A DNA stretch of 52,318 bases from Gemmatimonadota bacterium (lineage in GTDB: Bacteria > Latescibacterota > UBA2968 > UBA8231). The DNA lies in assembly GCA_009840005.1 (NCBI GenBank), contig VXOR01000100.1, positions 1 to 52,318 on the forward strand, given 5' to 3'. Below the pieces are notes generated by a model that made no database searches, was not told the origin of the DNA, and saw nothing but the letters and a program-made list of their open reading frames with translations. Below are positions 8,258 through 18,000 of the stretch, piece by piece; position 1 is the stretch's first letter, and each line of letters starts with the position of its first letter. Made by a program: the position numbers and the translations under genes.

Positions 8258-9007
8258 TCACGCCTTATGCCACTGTAAAAAGCGGCGGCGCACTTCGGCG
8301 AGACGGCGCTCCTTGCTCGCGATCATTTCCGCTAAGAAAGCGCGACAGTTTTGCTCGCGTTGCTCGTTGCGCGGCGCGTGGTCTAACAGGCCCTTTTGGG
8401 GGTTGTAAATGAGACGATGTTTTTCTTTGCCATTGCTATAGTAGATCTTGTTGATGATGCGGCGCGTGGTCGTATCCTTGATGCGCCGCTGAGGGGGATT
8501 GCCGCCTTCGAGGCAAATGAAAATGAGTAGGTTAATGGCGCGGAACTGCGCTTCGGGTACTTGATTTGTTTCGACAATCTGATCGTGGATTTCATCGAGG
8601 TCGTCGGCGTGGACATTGCTGACTAGCGTGTGCCCGGCTTCGCCTAGAGCAAAGAAAGCGCGCAGGTCGTCTCCCCATAGATAGGTTGGGGGAGGATGGT
8701 CGCTCAATTCGTTGGAGATGACGCAGGACTTGGCTCCTCCAATGGAGGACACTTCTCCCGGTAGTGCGGCGACAAAGGGGAGGTTGGCTCCGACAAAACT
8801 GAGCAGGGCCTGCATGGTGGTGGTCTTGCCGATGCCACCGGGACCTGAACCGGTGATATAGGAAGCTCCACGCCAGACGTGAGAGGCTAAGAAGGCGGCC
8901 AATTCCAAATCGACGGTCTGCACGTCGATGAGGTCGATAAGTGAGCGAGTGCGGTCCTCGGGGTTGTCCAACTTTTGCAGATATTCCAAATCGGTTGCCA
9001 TAGTCAT
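8258..9007 (-). CDS. P-loop ATPase, secretion/pilus ATPase-like
   Basis: 249 residues. Walker A is GPGGIGKTTTMQ at about 54-65. A later segment, FFALGEAGHTLVSNVHADDLDEIHDQI, resembles the LxxGHxxxxTxHA region of PilT/CpaF/VirB11-type traffic ATPases, in which the His follows the nucleotide-binding core. The C-terminal 70 residues are charged and helical. It is shorter than a normal traffic ATPase and lacks the N-terminal domain. ATG 9007 and 9001 are both possible; AAAGG precedes the first by about ten bases. No pilus genes adjoin it here, so function is left open: a stand-alone ATPase of the secretion-ATPase fold is the best reading. Confidence 0.5.
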   Translation of the reverse strand: MTMATDLEYLQKLDNPEDRTRSLIDLIDVQTVDLELAAFLASHVWRGASYITGSGPGGIGKTTTMQALLSFVGANLPFVAALPGEVSSIGGAKSCVISNELSDHPPPTYLWGDDLRAFFALGEAGHTLVSNVHADDLDEIHDQIVETNQVPEAQFRAINLLIFICLEGGNPPQRRIKDTTTRRIINKIYYSNGKEKHRLIYNPQKGLLDHAPRNEQREQNCRAFLAEMIASKERRLAEVRRRFLQWHKA

Positions 9008-9064
9008 TGCAGCCTTTAGCGGTGGTGTTTGGCGAAGAAGTCAAACAAATATCTCCGTGTACAA

Positions 9065-9670
9065 TCATGCGGACGGAACCAATCGTTCGTAGCGATAGTG
9101 CTCCGGCTTCTCCGCGCACAATTGCAGATAATCCTCTCGGTCGATGGCGTACTCTTCCTTGTCGCAATGGGTGGCCCATTTGGGGACGTAGTGGACCCGG
9201 CGGCCTTGGTGGGACATGCCCATTTTCTGCAGCGCTCGGCCAGAAGTTAGGTTGTCCTTCAGGTGCGACGCCTCCATCCGCTCAAGGCCGAGTTCCTCAA
9301 AGCCGAAGGCCACGGTGGTGCGGCCAGCCTCGGTGGCGTAGCCTTTGCCCCAGTACGGTCGACCGTACCAATAGCCCATGCCGGCTCGGCTTTCATCGCC
9401 GCCAATCCCGATGAATCCGACCAGCACTTGGCTTGCTCGCTCCTCCACGGCGAAGTTCAGCGCTCCTCCGGCGTCGTAGCTGGGTTGGTGTTTGGCGATC
9501 CAGCGGCGGGCCATATCCTCGCTGTAGGGATACTTTACTGCAACCAGTGTGGAGGCTACCGCTTCATCGCCGACTAGGCGGTTGACCTCGGCACAGTCAG
9601 CCAGTGCAAAGGGACGCAGCAGCAGTCTCGCCGACTTCAGCACTGGGTACTCGGTGGAGACCTTTCTCAT
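9065..9670 (-). CDS. GNAT N-acetyltransferase, RimJ/RimL type
   Basis: 201 residues. The start SARLLLRPFALADC and the acetyl-CoA loop region YWYGRPYWGKGYATEA are typical of RimJ/RimL-like GNATs that acetylate protein N-termini or small amines. Gene start overlaps the stop of the upstream enolase-superfamily gene by four bases (ATGA, 9667-9670), so it is translated from the same message. Acceptor unknown; the context suggests it may modify a product of the sugar-acid pathway, but that is a guess. Confidence 0.85.
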   Translation of the reverse strand: MRKVSTEYPVLKSARLLLRPFALADCAEVNRLVGDEAVASTLVAVKYPYSEDMARRWIAKHQPSYDAGGALNFAVEERASQVLVGFIGIGGDESRAGMGYWYGRPYWGKGYATEAGRTTVAFGFEELGLERMEASHLKDNLTSGRALQKMGMSHQGRRVHYVPKWATHCDKEEYAIDREDYLQLCAEKPEHYRYERLVPSA

Positions 9671-10911
9671 CCAGCCTCGAGGATGGAGCCTTCGCGTTGA
9701 GCGCGTTCGTAGAGGTTAGCGAACTCCTCTGAGCCGTCGTCTTGGCGCAGTTCGAAGCGATGGCCGCGAATCGTTCCCTCTTGGTACCCCATGAGGGATT
9801 CCAGATTGGGGAAGCCTACCGAGTACAGCGTGCCGCCTCCGGGCAGCGTCGTGACTCCGAGGACTCTCGGCTTTTCTCGCGGCGGTCTATTGGCTAGGCG
9901 TTCGAGCTCTTCCTCCCGCACATCCACGCCTAGACCCGGCCCTTCTGGCACGGGAGAGCAACCCTCGATGACGGGAATGCGCGTCGCTGCCAGATCCTCG
10001 ACGTAGTTGTCGTCGAGCGTGATGGTATGGGCGACCTTTGGCAGAACCGCTCCCAAGTGCAGGGCAAAGGCCGTGACCAAGGTTCCGCCCGTGAGCTGAA
10101 TGACCGAGGGAATGTTTGCCTTTGAGTAGGCGAAACCGCGATGTAGGGCGTCGCCGAAACCGCCGCAGTACTCGCCGATGATATAGCCGTCGGCGAGTCC
10201 GTGCAGCATCTCCTGCATACCGCCGAGCGGCGGCACGTGCATGTAGAGCGGGAGGTCCGTCTTCTCCCGCAGTCGCCGCCAACCGTCGATGTCGGATAGG
10301 ACCAAGGGGTCCTCCACGCAGCCTACTACCCACGATTTCTCCAGCCGCTTGAGGATCGGCAGGACTACGCCGAGAGAGCGGTTGTGGTTGAAGTCGTACT
10401 GAATGCGAAAGCGATCGGGGGCGGTCTGCTCCACGGCCTCGTTCTGTTCAAACACATCGTAGTGGTGGCAGGTGTGCATTTTGAACAGCATGTAGCCTTG
10501 GTCAACGGCGCGCTGTATCTCGCGGCTCAGCACTTCCGGGGGTGAGGGGCGCGTCCACGCGGATACTGCGACTCGGTCCCGCACCTTCGTCCCCATCAGC
10601 TTGTAGGCGGGGATTTCGAGGTACTTGCCCATGGCGTCGTAGAGCGCCGCCGACAGCCCCAAGCACCACTGGCTGAGGCCGATGTTGAGATCGTGGTTGA
10701 TAAAATCAAAGGGATTGCGCCCGATCAGCGGCTCGACGACCGATTTGTCGGGCGCGTAGCAACGGTACTCGCCGTAGCCGACGATCCCGTTGTCGAGGCT
10801 GACTTTGAAGACCACGCGTTGGTGTAGCGCCGACAGGAATGGTGGATAGTCGGGTACCTCTGGCAAAATTTCTGGTTCGATACAATAGACGTCGATATCG
10901 TCGATCTTCAT
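9667..10911 (-). CDS. Enolase superfamily dehydratase/racemase (mandelate racemase-like)
   Basis: 414 residues. A capping domain (about 1-115) precedes a TIM barrel. Candidate catalytic and metal residues are Lys144-x-His146 (FKMHT) at the end of strand 2, Asp173 (YDFNH), Glu200 (CVEDP) and Glu247 (IIGEYCGG). The family abstracts a proton alpha to a carboxylate, most often in sugar-acid dehydration or racemisation. A C-terminal extension of about 60 residues after the barrel (ETH-poor, with GGTLYSVGFPN) is unusual. It lies 13 bases downstream of the mannonate-dehydratase-like gene and overlaps the GNAT gene, so it likely acts in the same carbohydrate pathway. Exact substrate not assignable. 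Confidence 0.82.
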   Translation of the reverse strand: MKIDDIDVYCIEPEILPEVPDYPPFLSALHQRVVFKVSLDNGIVGYGEYRCYAPDKSVVEPLIGRNPFDFINHDLNIGLSQWCLGLSAALYDAMGKYLEIPAYKLMGTKVRDRVAVSAWTRPSPPEVLSREIQRAVDQGYMLFKMHTCHHYDVFEQNEAVEQTAPDRFRIQYDFNHNRSLGVVLPILKRLEKSWVVGCVEDPLVLSDIDGWRRLREKTDLPLYMHVPPLGGMQEMLHGLADGYIIGEYCGGFGDALHRGFAYSKANIPSVIQLTGGTLVTAFALHLGAVLPKVAHTITLDDNYVEDLAATRIPVIEGCSPVPEGPGLGVDVREEELERLANRPPREKPRVLGVTTLPGGGTLYSVGFPNLESLMGYQEGTIRGHRFELRQDDGSEEFANLYERAQREGSILEAG

Positions 10912-10924
10912 TCTTGGCTCCTCC

Positions 10925-11914
10925 TCATTCGTAAGCTAGGTTTTGCGCCTGCATCATGCCGATCATGTAGCCGAAGGCGAAAATTTTCCCCAACATGCCG
11001 TAGCCACGGGTCGTCTCCGCGTCCTCGGATCCCATAGTCGGCGCGTGGTCGGGGCGGATGGGGCCTGCGAAACCGGCGCGGGAGTAGATCTCCAGCATCC
11101 GCGCCATATCCGTCGGGCCATCGTCGTGAAAAGTTTCTGTAAACCGCGTTCCCGCCGTGCCCTTGACGTCGCGGTAGTGGATAAAGTGGACCTTGCCCTG
11201 CTCGGTGAATTCCCGCGCCACCGAGTAGATGTCCTCGCCCATGGCCTTGAAGTTGCCTTGACAGAACGTGACGCCGTTGCTGGGACTCGGCGCGATGTTG
11301 ATCAGGCGGCGGTACGCGTCGGCGCTGACCATGATTTGAGCGGACTTCCGATAGGGCGAGATCGGCGGATCGTTGGGGTGATAGCCCATGCGGACATTGG
11401 CTTTCTCGGCGACGGGAATGATGCGTTCGAGTAGCCAAGTCAGATTGTCCCAGAGTTCTTCCTCGGTTTGGGGTTCCGCCAAAGGGGGCTCTTGGTGCGA
11501 CTCGGCGTAGTCGAATTGCGAGGAGATGGCACCGCCGCGCGTGGGCACCCAATCGGTGCGCGCGCCGCCCGCGCCGAGGTTGTAGCACAGCACGGGAATG
11601 CCGACTTGGCCCATGGCCTCCACGGCGGCGATGAAGTCCAATAGTTCTTCATCGCGGCCCGGAGTCCCTCGGCGGATGTGTTCGGAGCGAGTGGGCGTCA
11701 TGGTCTCGTACACGGGGATCGAAAACCCAACCTCGGCCCATTCCTGCTGCTGCTGGCGCATGGCCGCTGCGTATTGATCGCGGCCTATTTCTTCGAGGGG
11801 CGGTGACGTTACGCAGCCGGTGACGCCCATTTCTCGGCAGATTTTCACCCGCTCGGGTTGCTCGCGTGGGCTTCTACCTAGGGTCATTGACAGCTTGAAT
11901 ATCCCTTGGCGCAT
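10925..11914 (-). CDS. D-mannonate dehydratase family protein (UxuA-like)
   Basis: 329 residues. Family features include GYHPNDPP, TFCQGNFKAMGEDI, HFIHYRDVKGT and RPDHAPTM, which in UxuA contribute Mn2+-binding Cys, His and Asp side chains for conversion of D-mannonate to 2-keto-3-deoxygluconate. It is shorter than E. coli UxuA (about 394 residues), as in many environmental paralogues whose substrate has not been verified. It is first in a three-gene minus-strand unit with the enolase-superfamily and GNAT genes. GGAACACC before the ATG gives only a weak ribosome site. Confidence 0.85.
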   Translation of the reverse strand: MRQGIFKLSMTLGRSPREQPERVKICREMGVTGCVTSPPLEEIGRDQYAAAMRQQQQEWAEVGFSIPVYETMTPTRSEHIRRGTPGRDEELLDFIAAVEAMGQVGIPVLCYNLGAGGARTDWVPTRGGAISSQFDYAESHQEPPLAEPQTEEELWDNLTWLLERIIPVAEKANVRMGYHPNDPPISPYRKSAQIMVSADAYRRLINIAPSPSNGVTFCQGNFKAMGEDIYSVAREFTEQGKVHFIHYRDVKGTAGTRFTETFHDDGPTDMARMLEIYSRAGFAGPIRPDHAPTMGSEDAETTRGYGMLGKIFAFGYMIGMMQAQNLAYE

Positions 11915-11939
11915 GGGTGTTCCTTTCGCTTAGTGGCGA

Positions 11940-12049
11940 TATAGCAATCCATTTACAAGGTGATCCGCAGATGGACGCAGATAGACGCAGAATAGGATGC
12001 ACAAGACGATCCACCGCTCGAATCGTGCAAATCATGCCGCATTGCTATA
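11940..12049. repeat. Intergenic repeat, GACGCAGAT units inside 9-bp inverted ends
   Basis: The gap between the sugar-acid operon and the DUF1854 gene. 9-bp inverted arms TATAGCAAT (11940-11948) and ATTGCTATA (12041-12049) enclose a TCCGCAGATGGACGCAGAT... tract running into GAATAGGATGCACAAGACGA. The same tract reappears at about 24799-24856 upstream of a Gfo/Idh/MocA gene, there without the inverted ends. No coding capacity. Confidence 0.7.
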
Positions 12050-12071
12050 GGTGAGCCGGTATATTCGCCCC

Positions 12072-12590
12072 TCACAGCATTTCCTCGACCAAGGCTTGGC
12101 TGGCCGGATCTAGATGCCGGTAGTCGGGAATCTCATAGCGGTTGCCGTCGGCGTCTTGTACTATGACTCGCCCGCCGCCCAAAAGGCGCACATCGCTATT
12201 TCGGTGGCTGGAATAGATCTCAAAGGCGCGCGGTCCGCGGTCGGTCTCTACCTCCCAGCGCGGCACTCGGTTGGCCGTTGTCACCTTGGCGATGCGCTGG
12301 ATACGCGGCGTGAAATAGGCTCGCTCCAATTCGTCTTCCACGGCTTGGCGGCTGTCCCGATCTAGCGCGTCGAGTCGGGCCAGCGAGCCAATCTCCTTGC
12401 CTTGGCGGTCTTGGACGACGATAAAGCAGTCGTCGCAACTCAGGGGAAAAGCCCGTTTGACCCGGACCCTTGAATAGGTTTGATCCTCGGCCAACTCTAG
12501 GTTCAAGTCCTCGAAAGCATCGACGAAAAATCGCGCTTTGTCCGGGTCGAGATAAGTGATTTCAGCGGCTAATTTATGGTGCTGCTGCAT
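12072..12590 (-). CDS. DUF1854 protein, ABC exporter partner
   Basis: 172 residues matching DUF1854: FPLSCDDCFIVVQDRQGKEIGSL, RAYFTPRIQRIAKV, WEVETDRGPRAFEI and DADGNRYEIPDYRHLD. Function unknown. The family is repeatedly found beside ABC exporters, and here its start is four bases after the ABC exporter's stop, so both come from one transcript. Likely a cytoplasmic accessory of that transporter. No signal peptide or membrane segment. Confidence 0.8.
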   Translation of the reverse strand: MQQHHKLAAEITYLDPDKARFFVDAFEDLNLELAEDQTYSRVRVKRAFPLSCDDCFIVVQDRQGKEIGSLARLDALDRDSRQAVEDELERAYFTPRIQRIAKVTTANRVPRWEVETDRGPRAFEIYSSHRNSDVRLLGGGRVIVQDADGNRYEIPDYRHLDPASQALVEEML

Positions 12591-12594
12591 GATT

Positions 12595-14925
12595 TTACCA
12601 AGCTCTCAGTTTAGACATTTCGGTTTGCATGCGGCACAAGTTGGCGTAGATGCCGTCCTGCGCGATCAGTTCGTCGTGGGTGCCGATCTCGGCGAGTTTG
12701 CCCTTGTCGAGGATGAGCAGGCGGTGGGCGTTTTTGAGGGTCGATAAGCGATGGGCAATGGCAAAGGTGGTGCGCCCTTGGACGAGGCGCTCCAACGCCT
12801 CTTGAATCTGCGCTTCGGTCTGGGTATCGACGTTGGAGGTGGCTTCGTCGAGGATGAGAATGCGCGGGTTGCGCAAAATGGCCCGGGCAATGGACAGCCG
12901 CTGCCGCTCGCCCCCGGATACGCGGGTGCCGCGCTCGCCGACCATGGTGTCGTACCCGTCGGGCATGTTCATGATGAAGTCGTGCGCATTGGCAGCTTTG
13001 GCCGCGGCCACGGTCTGTTCGAGGGAAGACTCGGGATGGCCGTAGGCGATGTTGTCGGCGACTGTGCCGTTGAAGAGGAACGGATCCTGCAGGACCACGC
13101 CTATTTGCTCGCGCAGCGATTGGATATTCAGGTGGCGGGTGTCGTGGCCGTCGATGAGGATGGCCCCTTCCTGCGGCTCGTAGAAGCGGCAGATGAGGTT
13201 GATTAGGGTGCTCTTGCCTGCGCCGCTGTGGCCAGCTAGGCCGATCATCTCGCCCGGCTCGACGGCGAAGTTCAAATCCTCAATGACGGGCTTGTCTTCT
13301 TCATAGCCGAAGTGGACGCCGCGAAATTCGACCCGGCCCTCGATGGGCGGCATGAGCATAGCTCCGGGCTGGTCGATTATCTCTGGGTGCGTATCGAGTA
13401 CATCGAAGACGCGCTCGGCCGAGGTGGCGGCGCGCTGGAAGCGGTGGTTGAGGCGGCACAAGCTCTCGACCGGCCCGTAGAAGCGATACATGTACATGGT
13501 GAAGGCGACAAAGGCTCCCAAGGTCAGCTCACCGGATAGGATGTCGCGGCCCCCGACCCACCAGATGATGATCGTGCCGATGGCGGTCACAAAGGTCATG
13601 ACCGGGCCGAAGAGGCTACGCATCCACGCCACGCGCAGTTCGCCCCGCAGCAGATCCAGGCTGCGGCCCTTGAACTTGCCCACTTCTCGTCGCTCTTGGG
13701 CGAAGGCTTTGACCACGCGCACCCCGGGGATGGTATCGGCGAGCAGGGCGCTCAGGCTGGCCCAGCGGCGCCACAAGGGCCGGTAGATGGCGTGCAGCTT
13801 GCGGCCAAAGCGCAGCGTCGCCCACACTAGCAGGGGCGTCGGCAGCAACACGAGAGCCGCCAGCCCGGGATTGAGCCCGAAGAGGATGATGCAGATGATG
13901 ATTAGGGTGAGCACATCGCGGATGGCTTCTTGCAGGCCGTCGCTGATGAAGTCCTGCAAGCGGCCCACGTCTTGGGTGACGCTGGCCATGATGCGCCCGG
14001 TCTCATTTTTGTTGTAATAACTAAGTGATAGCGCATGGAGATGGGTGTACACCTCGTTGCGCAGGCCGTAGGTGATGCGCTGGCCGATGCGGGCCATGAT
14101 GTAGCCGCGCAGAGCCGATAGGACGCTGACGGTGAGGTTCATCAAAATTAACAGGCCTACTAGCCAGGCCAGTGCCGCGACTGGATCATCTTTGGCCACC
14201 GGCAAAAGAGCCAGCAGATCGAAGCGCACCTCAACGTCCGTAGAAGAAGGGGCACCGACATTCAAGACATCGTCGATGAGAACGCTCATCAGCAGCGGCT
14301 GGCCTAGGCCAATGGTGGTGGCCGCCACCATGAGCAGCAGGCTAAAGGTAATGAGCCGCCAATGCGGCTTGGCATAGCTCAACAGCCGGAACAGCAGCTT
14401 GCCCTTTTCTAGGCAGGCTGGGCATACGCCGTAGTAGCGCGGAATGACTTGGCCGCAGCGGTCGCAGCGCTTGCGCCCGGCTCGCGCTCCGGCCAACCGC
14501 CCGTGGAGCATTTGGCCGTCGGGTTCGGTCGGTTGGGCTTGCTTGACTAGGCGCTCGACCTGATTGGGCAGTTCGGACAGCGCAGGCACCAAGCTCTTGG
14601 AGAATACGGCCATAGTAGCGCCCCGCTCCTCGGTACGCACCTTGAGGGCCGCAGTGCCCCAATCCTCGCGTACTTCCACGCCCTTTATTTCGTTCAGCGG
14701 CAAGCAGACCACATCGGGCGGTCCGCCGCCATCGGGGCTGAGGGCGACTAGATGGTCGGCGGTAGCCATGAGCCACGCCTCGCCGTACTGGCCGTCGAGC
14801 TTGATATCCGTAGTTACCGCCAAGCGAAGCTCTTCGTCGGGGCCTACTACCTCGGCTAGTTCGCGCCGTACCTGCAGCGGCACGGGGGCGCGAAAAGGCG
14901 GCGCTGCGCGTTCAGTTTCCGTCAT
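12595..14925 (-). CDS. ABC exporter with N-terminal zinc-ribbon extension
   Basis: 776 residues. Residues about 1-190 form an unusual cytoplasmic extension with a PH-like beta-rich part and a zinc ribbon CDRCGQVIPRYYGVCPAC. Then comes a six-helix exporter domain (about 195-500) and an ATPase domain with Walker A GHSGAGKST, Q-loop QDPFLF, signature VSGGERQRLS, Walker B LILDEATSNVD and the switch His in AIAHRLST. All catalytic motifs are intact. A half-transporter, it should dimerise to export a lipid, peptide or drug. The DUF1854 gene follows at once. Substrate unknown. Confidence 0.9.
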   Translation of the reverse strand: MTETERAAPPFRAPVPLQVRRELAEVVGPDEELRLAVTTDIKLDGQYGEAWLMATADHLVALSPDGGGPPDVVCLPLNEIKGVEVREDWGTAALKVRTEERGATMAVFSKSLVPALSELPNQVERLVKQAQPTEPDGQMLHGRLAGARAGRKRCDRCGQVIPRYYGVCPACLEKGKLLFRLLSYAKPHWRLITFSLLLMVAATTIGLGQPLLMSVLIDDVLNVGAPSSTDVEVRFDLLALLPVAKDDPVAALAWLVGLLILMNLTVSVLSALRGYIMARIGQRITYGLRNEVYTHLHALSLSYYNKNETGRIMASVTQDVGRLQDFISDGLQEAIRDVLTLIIICIILFGLNPGLAALVLLPTPLLVWATLRFGRKLHAIYRPLWRRWASLSALLADTIPGVRVVKAFAQERREVGKFKGRSLDLLRGELRVAWMRSLFGPVMTFVTAIGTIIIWWVGGRDILSGELTLGAFVAFTMYMYRFYGPVESLCRLNHRFQRAATSAERVFDVLDTHPEIIDQPGAMLMPPIEGRVEFRGVHFGYEEDKPVIEDLNFAVEPGEMIGLAGHSGAGKSTLINLICRFYEPQEGAILIDGHDTRHLNIQSLREQIGVVLQDPFLFNGTVADNIAYGHPESSLEQTVAAAKAANAHDFIMNMPDGYDTMVGERGTRVSGGERQRLSIARAILRNPRILILDEATSNVDTQTEAQIQEALERLVQGRTTFAIAHRLSTLKNAHRLLILDKGKLAEIGTHDELIAQDGIYANLCRMQTEMSKLRAW

Positions 14926-14967
14926 GCTTGCCCCTTATTGGGAGACGCTAGTTGCGTCGGTCTTTGG

Positions 14968-15030
14968 TGTGCGTTTCGACAAGCTCAACGCACGGAGTTT
15001 AGCGCGCACTGAGCTTGTCGAAGTGCGCCG
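14968..15030. repeat. Inverted repeat of the TTCGACAAGCTCA family
   Basis: Perfect 13-bp arms TTCGACAAGCTCA (14975-14987) and TGAGCTTGTCGAA (15010-15022), extended by further partial pairing on both sides, between the RND operon and the ABC gene. The same arms occur at 44865-44877 and 44906-44918. It could act as a transcription terminator for the RND operon, but has no U-tract. Confidence 0.75.
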
Positions 15031-15080
15031 TCGGTAGGTTGCTTCGGGGGGATGTTCAGCATACAGGGACGCCCCTACCT

Positions 15081-18000
15081 TCATGCGTTGACCGTGCTCG
15101 TGCTGTGCGATGCGCGCATCACCCGCTTGCACCACAGCGCCAGATCGTCCAACAGCGAATAGAGCGTCGGGGCTAGCATTAGGGTCAGCACCGTTGAGGT
15201 GGCCAAGCCGCTGGCTACTACCAAGCCCACCGGCCCCCAGCGGCGGGCAAAGCCCTCGGACGTGCCATAGACCATCGGCAGCACGATCGGCATCAGGTTG
15301 AGGATGGTGGTAAAGGCGGTCATCAGAATGGGCCGGAGCCGGTGCTGGCCGCCGAGGCAGATCGCCTCGCGCCGCGACAGCCCGCTCGCTCGCAGATGAT
15401 TTATATGGGAGATCAGCACGATGCCGTTGTTGACGACAATGCCGAAGAGGATCAAAAGCCCCAAGGCACCGTTGTTGTCAAAGGGCACGTCGAGGATATA
15501 TAGCCCCAAAGCCACGCCGATGAGGGAGAAGGGAATGGCGAAGATGATGGTGAAGGGATGGATCAGGGATTCGAAGAGCGAGGCCATGATTAGGTAGATC
15601 AGCAGGATAGCAAAAATGGCGGCGAAGTTGTTGTCGCTGGTTTCCTCTTGCTGCCAGCGCGCCGCCCGGCCCAAATCCCAAGTATAGCCGGCGGGCAGTT
15701 GCATCCCTTCCATCATCTGGGTGATCGGCCCGACCAGCATGTTGGCCGCGTTGCGGTTTTCGGTGTTGGCGAAAACGGTGACGTTGAGCATCCGATTCTC
15801 GCGCCTGAGGTCGCGGGGGCCGCGGCCAAGCTGGAAGTCGGCCAGCGACGCGAGTTGGACCGAGTTGCCGTCGCGGGTCTCGTAGCGGCTGTTTTTGAGC
15901 TGGTCGAGGGTGGCGCGGTCGCCCTCGTTGAGCTGCATGACGACGTCGATTTCGCGGTCGTCGCTTTTGAAGCCGCTGGTGCGGCGGGTGCCCAAGGCTG
16001 AGGAGATGCCTTGGGCGACCTCGCGCGGCGACAGCCCATAACCGAGCGCCTGAGCGCGATTGATTTCGACGCGGACTTCGTCTTCGCCGTCTTCGAGGCT
16101 GCTATCGACATCTTGGACCCCGGGTAGTTGTTCGAGGCCGGCTTTGACGTCCTCCATCAGCACGGCTAGGACTTCTGGGTCGCGGCCGTGGAGCTGGACT
16201 TCGACGCCGAGTTGGTTGCCGGTCCAACTGCGCGAGCGGCCCATTTTGTAGGTGTACCCCACCTTCTCCGGCAGTAGTTCCTTGATCGCGTTGCCCGCCT
16301 CCATGGATGAGAACCGGCCCTCGTCGGCATCGACGAGATAGGCGCGGATGCTGCCGCGGCGCTGGCTGAACCTCGTCATGAGCGATTGAATGTCGAGCGA
16401 ATCCTTTTTCGCTAGCAGGATTTTTTCTATTTGATAGAAATGCTCGCGGACCTCTTCGAGGCTGTAGCTGCGATCGATGACCACCGACATATCCACCCGG
16501 CGCTCTGGGCTCCAGGGGGTGCCGCGTTGTTCGATCTGATCGTAGAGGTAATAGCCGGTCCCGGTCAGCATCACCGTGGCGAGCAGTGCGACCCAGCGGT
16601 GGTCGAGCGTCCAGTTGAGCAAGCGGCCGTACGAGGAGCGCAGGCCGTGGCGGGAGCAGTACCAGCCGAGCGCGGCTCCAGCTAGGGCAGCGAGCGCACA
16701 GCCGAGGATAGTCTGCCACTGCATTCCGCTGATGGAGGTGGCGATCAGCCCGGACCAGCGGACCCACCAAGCCTGCAATCCGCTCCAGCCAAGGTCGCTG
16801 ATCTGCCAGTAGGCAATGCCCATCACGACTGCTACCACCAGCAGCTTGAGCCAGCGGTCAAAGCGCTCGACCCCAGCGCGCAGCAGCCGCGAGGACACCA
16901 GTGGGATCAGCGACAACGAGACGATCATCGACACCATCACGGCGAGGCATATCGCGATTCCGGCGTCTTTCATCCACGCGGCCGAGCGGCCATCGGAGAG
17001 GAAGAAGAAGGGCACGAAAACGCAGATCGTCGTCAGCGCCGAGGCTAGGACGGCCATGCCGACCTCGCGGCTGCCGGCGTGGGCAGCCTCATCGGCGTCG
17101 AGGCCGTCTTCTTGGCGGCGGCGGAAAATGCTTTCTAGCACCACCACCGCTGGATCGACCAACATTCCCACCGCGAGCATCAGTCCCATCATCGAGACCA
17201 TGTTGAGGGTGATGGTTGATGCAAAGACCTCGCGGGCGACGTACATGCCGATAAAGACGCACAGGGCCGAGGTGGGGATGGCGAGGGCGATGACGATGGT
17301 CGAGCGGATGTTGCGCAGGAAGAGGAAGATGATAATCATCGCCAAAAACGCGCCGAGCAGCGCCGAATTGACGAGCGTGCCGGCTTCTTTGAGCACGGAC
17401 TCGGCGCGATTGCGGTCGATGAAGATTCCGAGTTTGCCATCGTATTCGTCTTCAATCGCCTGCAACTCAGCGACGACGGCCTCGCCGACCTCTACTACAT
17501 TGGCGGTGGAGGCTTTGAAAATTTCTAGCTCCAGCGCATCGGTGCCGTTGAGCCGCTCGTAGCGGCGCTTTTCGGGGTAGCCGTAGTTGATCTCGCCGAT
17601 GTCGCTGAGGCGGAACTGACCGCCCATAAGCGGCATGGAGGCAATGTCCTCGGCGCGGGTGAACTCGCCGATGGCGCGGGCCATGTAGCGCTGGTCGCCG
17701 TCCATGACCCGACCCAGCGAGATGTTGGTGTTGTTCTCGTTGAGCTGCCAGCCGAGCGAGCCCAGCGATATGTTGTGGGTCTGCAAGCGCTCTTGGTCCA
17801 GTTCGACGATGAGTTGTTTTTCCTCAAAGTCGTCGATGACCACGTTGACGACGCCATTGATCCGCAACAGCCGTGGTTCAATGACCTTCTGGATTAGGTC
17901 GAGCAGGCGGTCGCCGTCGCCGCGCCAAGCCAGATTGGCGTCTATAATGGCGCGCTGATCGGACTGCCAACGGCGCAGGCTGATGCGGTCGACGTCCGGA

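Noticed and set aside
16816..17562. Plus-strand frame of about 248 codons inside the RND gene
   Set aside because: Ser/Thr/Arg-rich translation without motifs, fully antisense to a conserved pump.
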